Assembly: GCF_028279465.1 (NCBI RefSeq)
Contig: NZ_JANQNS010000005.1
Location: 62,001-126,000 of the forward strand
From: Parasphingopyxis sp.
Lineage (GTDB): Bacteria; Pseudomonadota; Alphaproteobacteria; Sphingomonadales; Sphingomonadaceae
Length of the DNA: 64,000 nt
Reading direction: 5' to 3'
The notes beneath the pieces are model-generated. The model ran no database searches, was not told where the DNA came from, and worked only from the letters and a program-made list of their open reading frames with translations. Numbering within the stretch: position 1 is the first letter of the stretch; each line of letters begins with the position of its first letter. The position numbers and the translations under genes were made by a program. Below are positions 62,292 through 64,000 of this stretch, in pieces.

Positions 62292-63308
62292 TTAGATCTT
62301 GCTCAGCAGATCTGCCTTCTTCGCTTCGAACTCTTCGGCGCTGATCGCGCCCATTTCCTGCAGCTTGTGCAGTTTTTCGATGAGCTCGAACGGATCGGCT
62401 TCGGGCGCGGCGGGCGCAGCCGGAGCGGCCGGCGCCGCGGGCGCGGCAGCGGGTTGCTGCGCCATGGCGGTGGCCATGGTCTGGCCGATCGCCATGCCCG
62501 CACCGGCACCGGCACCGAGCCCGGCCATGCCGCCTTCCTGCTCGGCCGCCTTTTCGATGGCTTCAGCCGCTTGGAACTTCGCATATTGATCGAGATCACC
62601 AAGCACGCGCATCGAGCTCTTCTTGTCGAGATGTTCCTGCACGGCCTCGGGCAGCGACACGCTTTCGACGAAGAAGGTCGGCACTTCGAGCCCATATTGC
62701 GCGAAGGCCGGGCCGACCGCTTCCTTCAGCGCTTCGGACAGCTTCTGCTGATTGGCGGCGAGATCGAGAAACGGCACGCCGCCGCCACCAAGGCCCGTCG
62801 CCAGCGCGGTCATAATCGCGGCGCGCAATTGCGGTTCGATTGCGCCGACCGTCACCCGGTCGAGCGTACCCACGAGCGCGGCGTAGAAAGGCGCGACATC
62901 CTTGACCCGGAAGGAATAGGTGCCGAAGGCGCGCAAGCGCACCGGGCCAAGCTCCGGATCGCGGATGGTGACCGGCTGGGCCGTGCCCCATTTCAAATTC
63001 ACCTGCTCCTTCTGCGAGAAGAAATAGACGTCCGTCTTGAACGGCGATTTGAAGGCCTTGTCCCAATTTTTGAGGTTCGTGAGGATCGGCATGTTGGACG
63101 TGTCGAGCGTGTGCAGGCCCGGCCCGAACATGTCGGCGAGCACGCCTTCGTCGATCACGACGGCGGCCTGCGTCTCGCGCACCGTCAACTGCGCGCCATT
63201 CTGGATTTCATTGTCCGCAAAATCGAGTTTTTCGGCGAGAAGCTCCGGCTCCTCTTCCCATTCGATGACGTCGATAAATTGTTTCGAGATGAAATCCCTG
63301 AGGCCCAT
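62292..63308 (-). CDS. SPFH/Band 7-like protein with C-terminal SHOCT domain (virion-core-like family)
   Basis: 338 aa. It begins GLRDFISKQFIDVIEWEEEP and TVRETQAAVVIDEGVLADMF, the YdjP/virion-core SPFH family. It has a Pro/Ala linker (APAAPAAPAAPEADP, about 288-305) and a C-terminal SHOCT helix-hairpin (FELIEKLHKLQEMGAISAEE). SPFH proteins form membrane-bound rings that organise lipid domains; SHOCT mediates oligomers. ATG follows GGGAG. It is the first gene of the operon that runs to DUF1330, with 115 bases of leader and then the terminator of the TonB gene upstream. Confidence 0.9.
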   Translation of the reverse strand: MGLRDFISKQFIDVIEWEEEPELLAEKLDFADNEIQNGAQLTVRETQAAVVIDEGVLADMFGPGLHTLDTSNMPILTNLKNWDKAFKSPFKTDVYFFSQKEQVNLKWGTAQPVTIRDPELGPVRLRAFGTYSFRVKDVAPFYAALVGTLDRVTVGAIEPQLRAAIMTALATGLGGGGVPFLDLAANQQKLSEALKEAVGPAFAQYGLEVPTFFVESVSLPEAVQEHLDKKSSMRVLGDLDQYAKFQAAEAIEKAAEQEGGMAGLGAGAGAGMAIGQTMATAMAQQPAAAPAAPAAPAAPAAPEADPFELIEKLHKLQEMGAISAEEFEAKKADLLSKI

Positions 63309-63423
63309 TGCATCACTCCCTTTGTCAAACGGACATTAGCGTCGTTGCGCCGACGCGCCAACCATATTGCCGATATAGGGCGGCAACACGCGAATTTTTA
63401 GGGGCGGCAATCCGATACCAACG

Positions 63424-63462
63424 AAAAAGGGCGAAGAGCCGCAAAAACTCTCCGCCCTTTTT
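63424..63462 (-). terminator. Intrinsic terminator after the TonB receptor
   Basis: Stem AAAAAGGGCG against CGCCCTTTTT, extended by AGAG/CTCT after one mismatch, with a 9-base loop and T runs on both strands. It lies 33 bases after the receptor stop on the minus strand, shielding the SPFH operon from read-through. Confidence 0.85.
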
Positions 63463-63495
63463 GTGGGACCGTGACCCAGTCCAAATGCGACCGGC

Positions 63496-64000
63496 CTAGA
63501 AAGTCGTGCTAACGCCCAGGGAGAAGCTGCGTCCCCGCTCATAAGCCAATGCCTGAATCTCCGAACCGTCCGGCGCCCGGTAGAATTCGTTGAAATCCTC
63601 GTTGAGGATATTGCGAATTTCGAGCGTACCCTGGAATTCCTGGCCGAAGATATCGAACGCCTGACGCCAGACAAAGTCGAGCTGTATCCGACCTTCTTCC
63701 TGAATATCGGGCCGATCATTAATCGGCGAACGGTTGGTAATCCGATCGCTTGTATAGGTCAGCAGGATCGATTGCTGCGAGAGCCGATCTTCATCCTCCA
63801 AACTGAGCTGGAGATTGACGATATGATCAGACTGTCCGGTCAGCGCGACACCGTCGATGAAATAGTCTGATGCAGGCTGCGGATCGGCGAAGCCCGGCAC
63901 GATGGTTGTAGCGCCATCCGACACCGAAATTTCCGACTGCGTGTAGGTATAGTTGACCTGAGTCCGCAATCGCCGCGACGAGAATATCCCACCCCAGTCA
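63496..64000 (-). CDS. TonB-dependent receptor, C-terminal part (5' end outside the window)
   Basis: The last about 168 codons of an outer-membrane TonB receptor or its beta-barrel. Alternating beta strands (QVNYTYTQSEISV, HIVNLQLSLEDEDRLSQQSI, GRIQLDFVWRQAFDIFG, QGTLEIRNILNEDFNEFYR) end in SLGVSTTF with the terminal Phe that Bam recognises. No plug or TonB box is visible because the gene is cut. The substrate is unknown; such receptors are many in Sphingomonadales. Confidence 0.88.
   Translation of the reverse strand, partial: DWGGIFSSRRLRTQVNYTYTQSEISVSDGATTIVPGFADPQPASDYFIDGVALTGQSDHIVNLQLSLEDEDRLSQQSILLTYTSDRITNRSPINDRPDIQEEGRIQLDFVWRQAFDIFGQEFQGTLEIRNILNEDFNEFYRAPDGSEIQALAYERGRSFSLGVSTTF

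Overview
The window is GC-rich, densely coded chromosomal DNA from an alphaproteobacterium. It most probably belongs to an aerobic anoxygenic phototroph (AAP) of the Sphingomonadales. This is an inference from the gene order of the photosynthesis cluster, the acsF-type oxygen-dependent cyclase without bchE, the LH1-only antenna (pufBA, no puc operon here), hemA next to puhE, and the neighbouring TonB receptor and galactoside genes. No rRNA, tRNA, CRISPR array, insertion sequence or phage gene was seen. No gap between genes exceeds about 220 bases.

Left flank (1-18.5 kb): a truncated Ser/Thr kinase; two adjacent acyl-CoA dehydrogenases; an ABC export-type permease/ATPase pair divergent from a TesA-like esterase; then a galactoside-use block (galT, galK, GH42 beta-galactosidase, GH36 alpha-galactosidase, a sodium:solute symporter, glucokinase) and a DUF3422 membrane protein. 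The block would take up galactosides, split them, and feed galactose into the Leloir pathway and glucose into phosphorylation. galE and galM are not in the window.

Photosynthesis gene cluster (18.6-57.4 kb). A lipoprotein cytochrome c converges on hemA across a bidirectional terminator. The minus-strand run bchF-N-B-H-L-M-lhaA-puhA-B-C-orf98-acsF-puhE-hemA makes ALA, the Mg-porphyrin steps, chlorophyllide reduction and the reaction-centre H subunit with its assembly factors. Divergent from bchF are the regulators ppaA (B12-type) and ppsR, then bchG, a PucC-like carrier, bchP, tspO and a small membrane protein. Converging on these is the minus-strand run bchC-X-Y-Z-orf43-pufB-A-L-M-C. Next come crtF and the divergent crtD/crtC, a 66-residue membrane protein, and bchO-D-I. 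The cluster can be read as a full BChl a / RC-LH1 set with 1,2-hydratase, 3,4-desaturase and O-methyltransferase steps of a spirilloxanthin-type carotenoid route; crtE, crtB and crtI are not here.

Regulation is visible. PpsR/CrtJ-type palindromes (TGTc-N10-gACA) lie between bchF and ppaA, before bchG, before bchC (two perfect sites exactly 8 bp apart) and between crtF and crtD. PpsR itself has a single cysteine, just before its helix-turn-helix.

Right flank (57.4-64 kb): tightly packed minus-strand genes for a SPFH/SHOCT protein, two DUF4178 zinc-ribbon proteins, a 55-residue secreted or membrane peptide, a half-size DUF350 protein, a membrane-bound spermidine-synthase-like enzyme, AdoMet decarboxylase (SpeD) and a DUF1330 protein. 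This looks like one membrane/polyamine system, and it runs without a visible terminator into bchI-D-O. A TonB receptor is cut by the window edge. The most unusual points are the crtD/crtC junction, the 43-codon orf coupled at both ends between bchZ and pufB, and this SPFH-DUF4178-DUF350-polyamine operon abutting the photosynthesis cluster.
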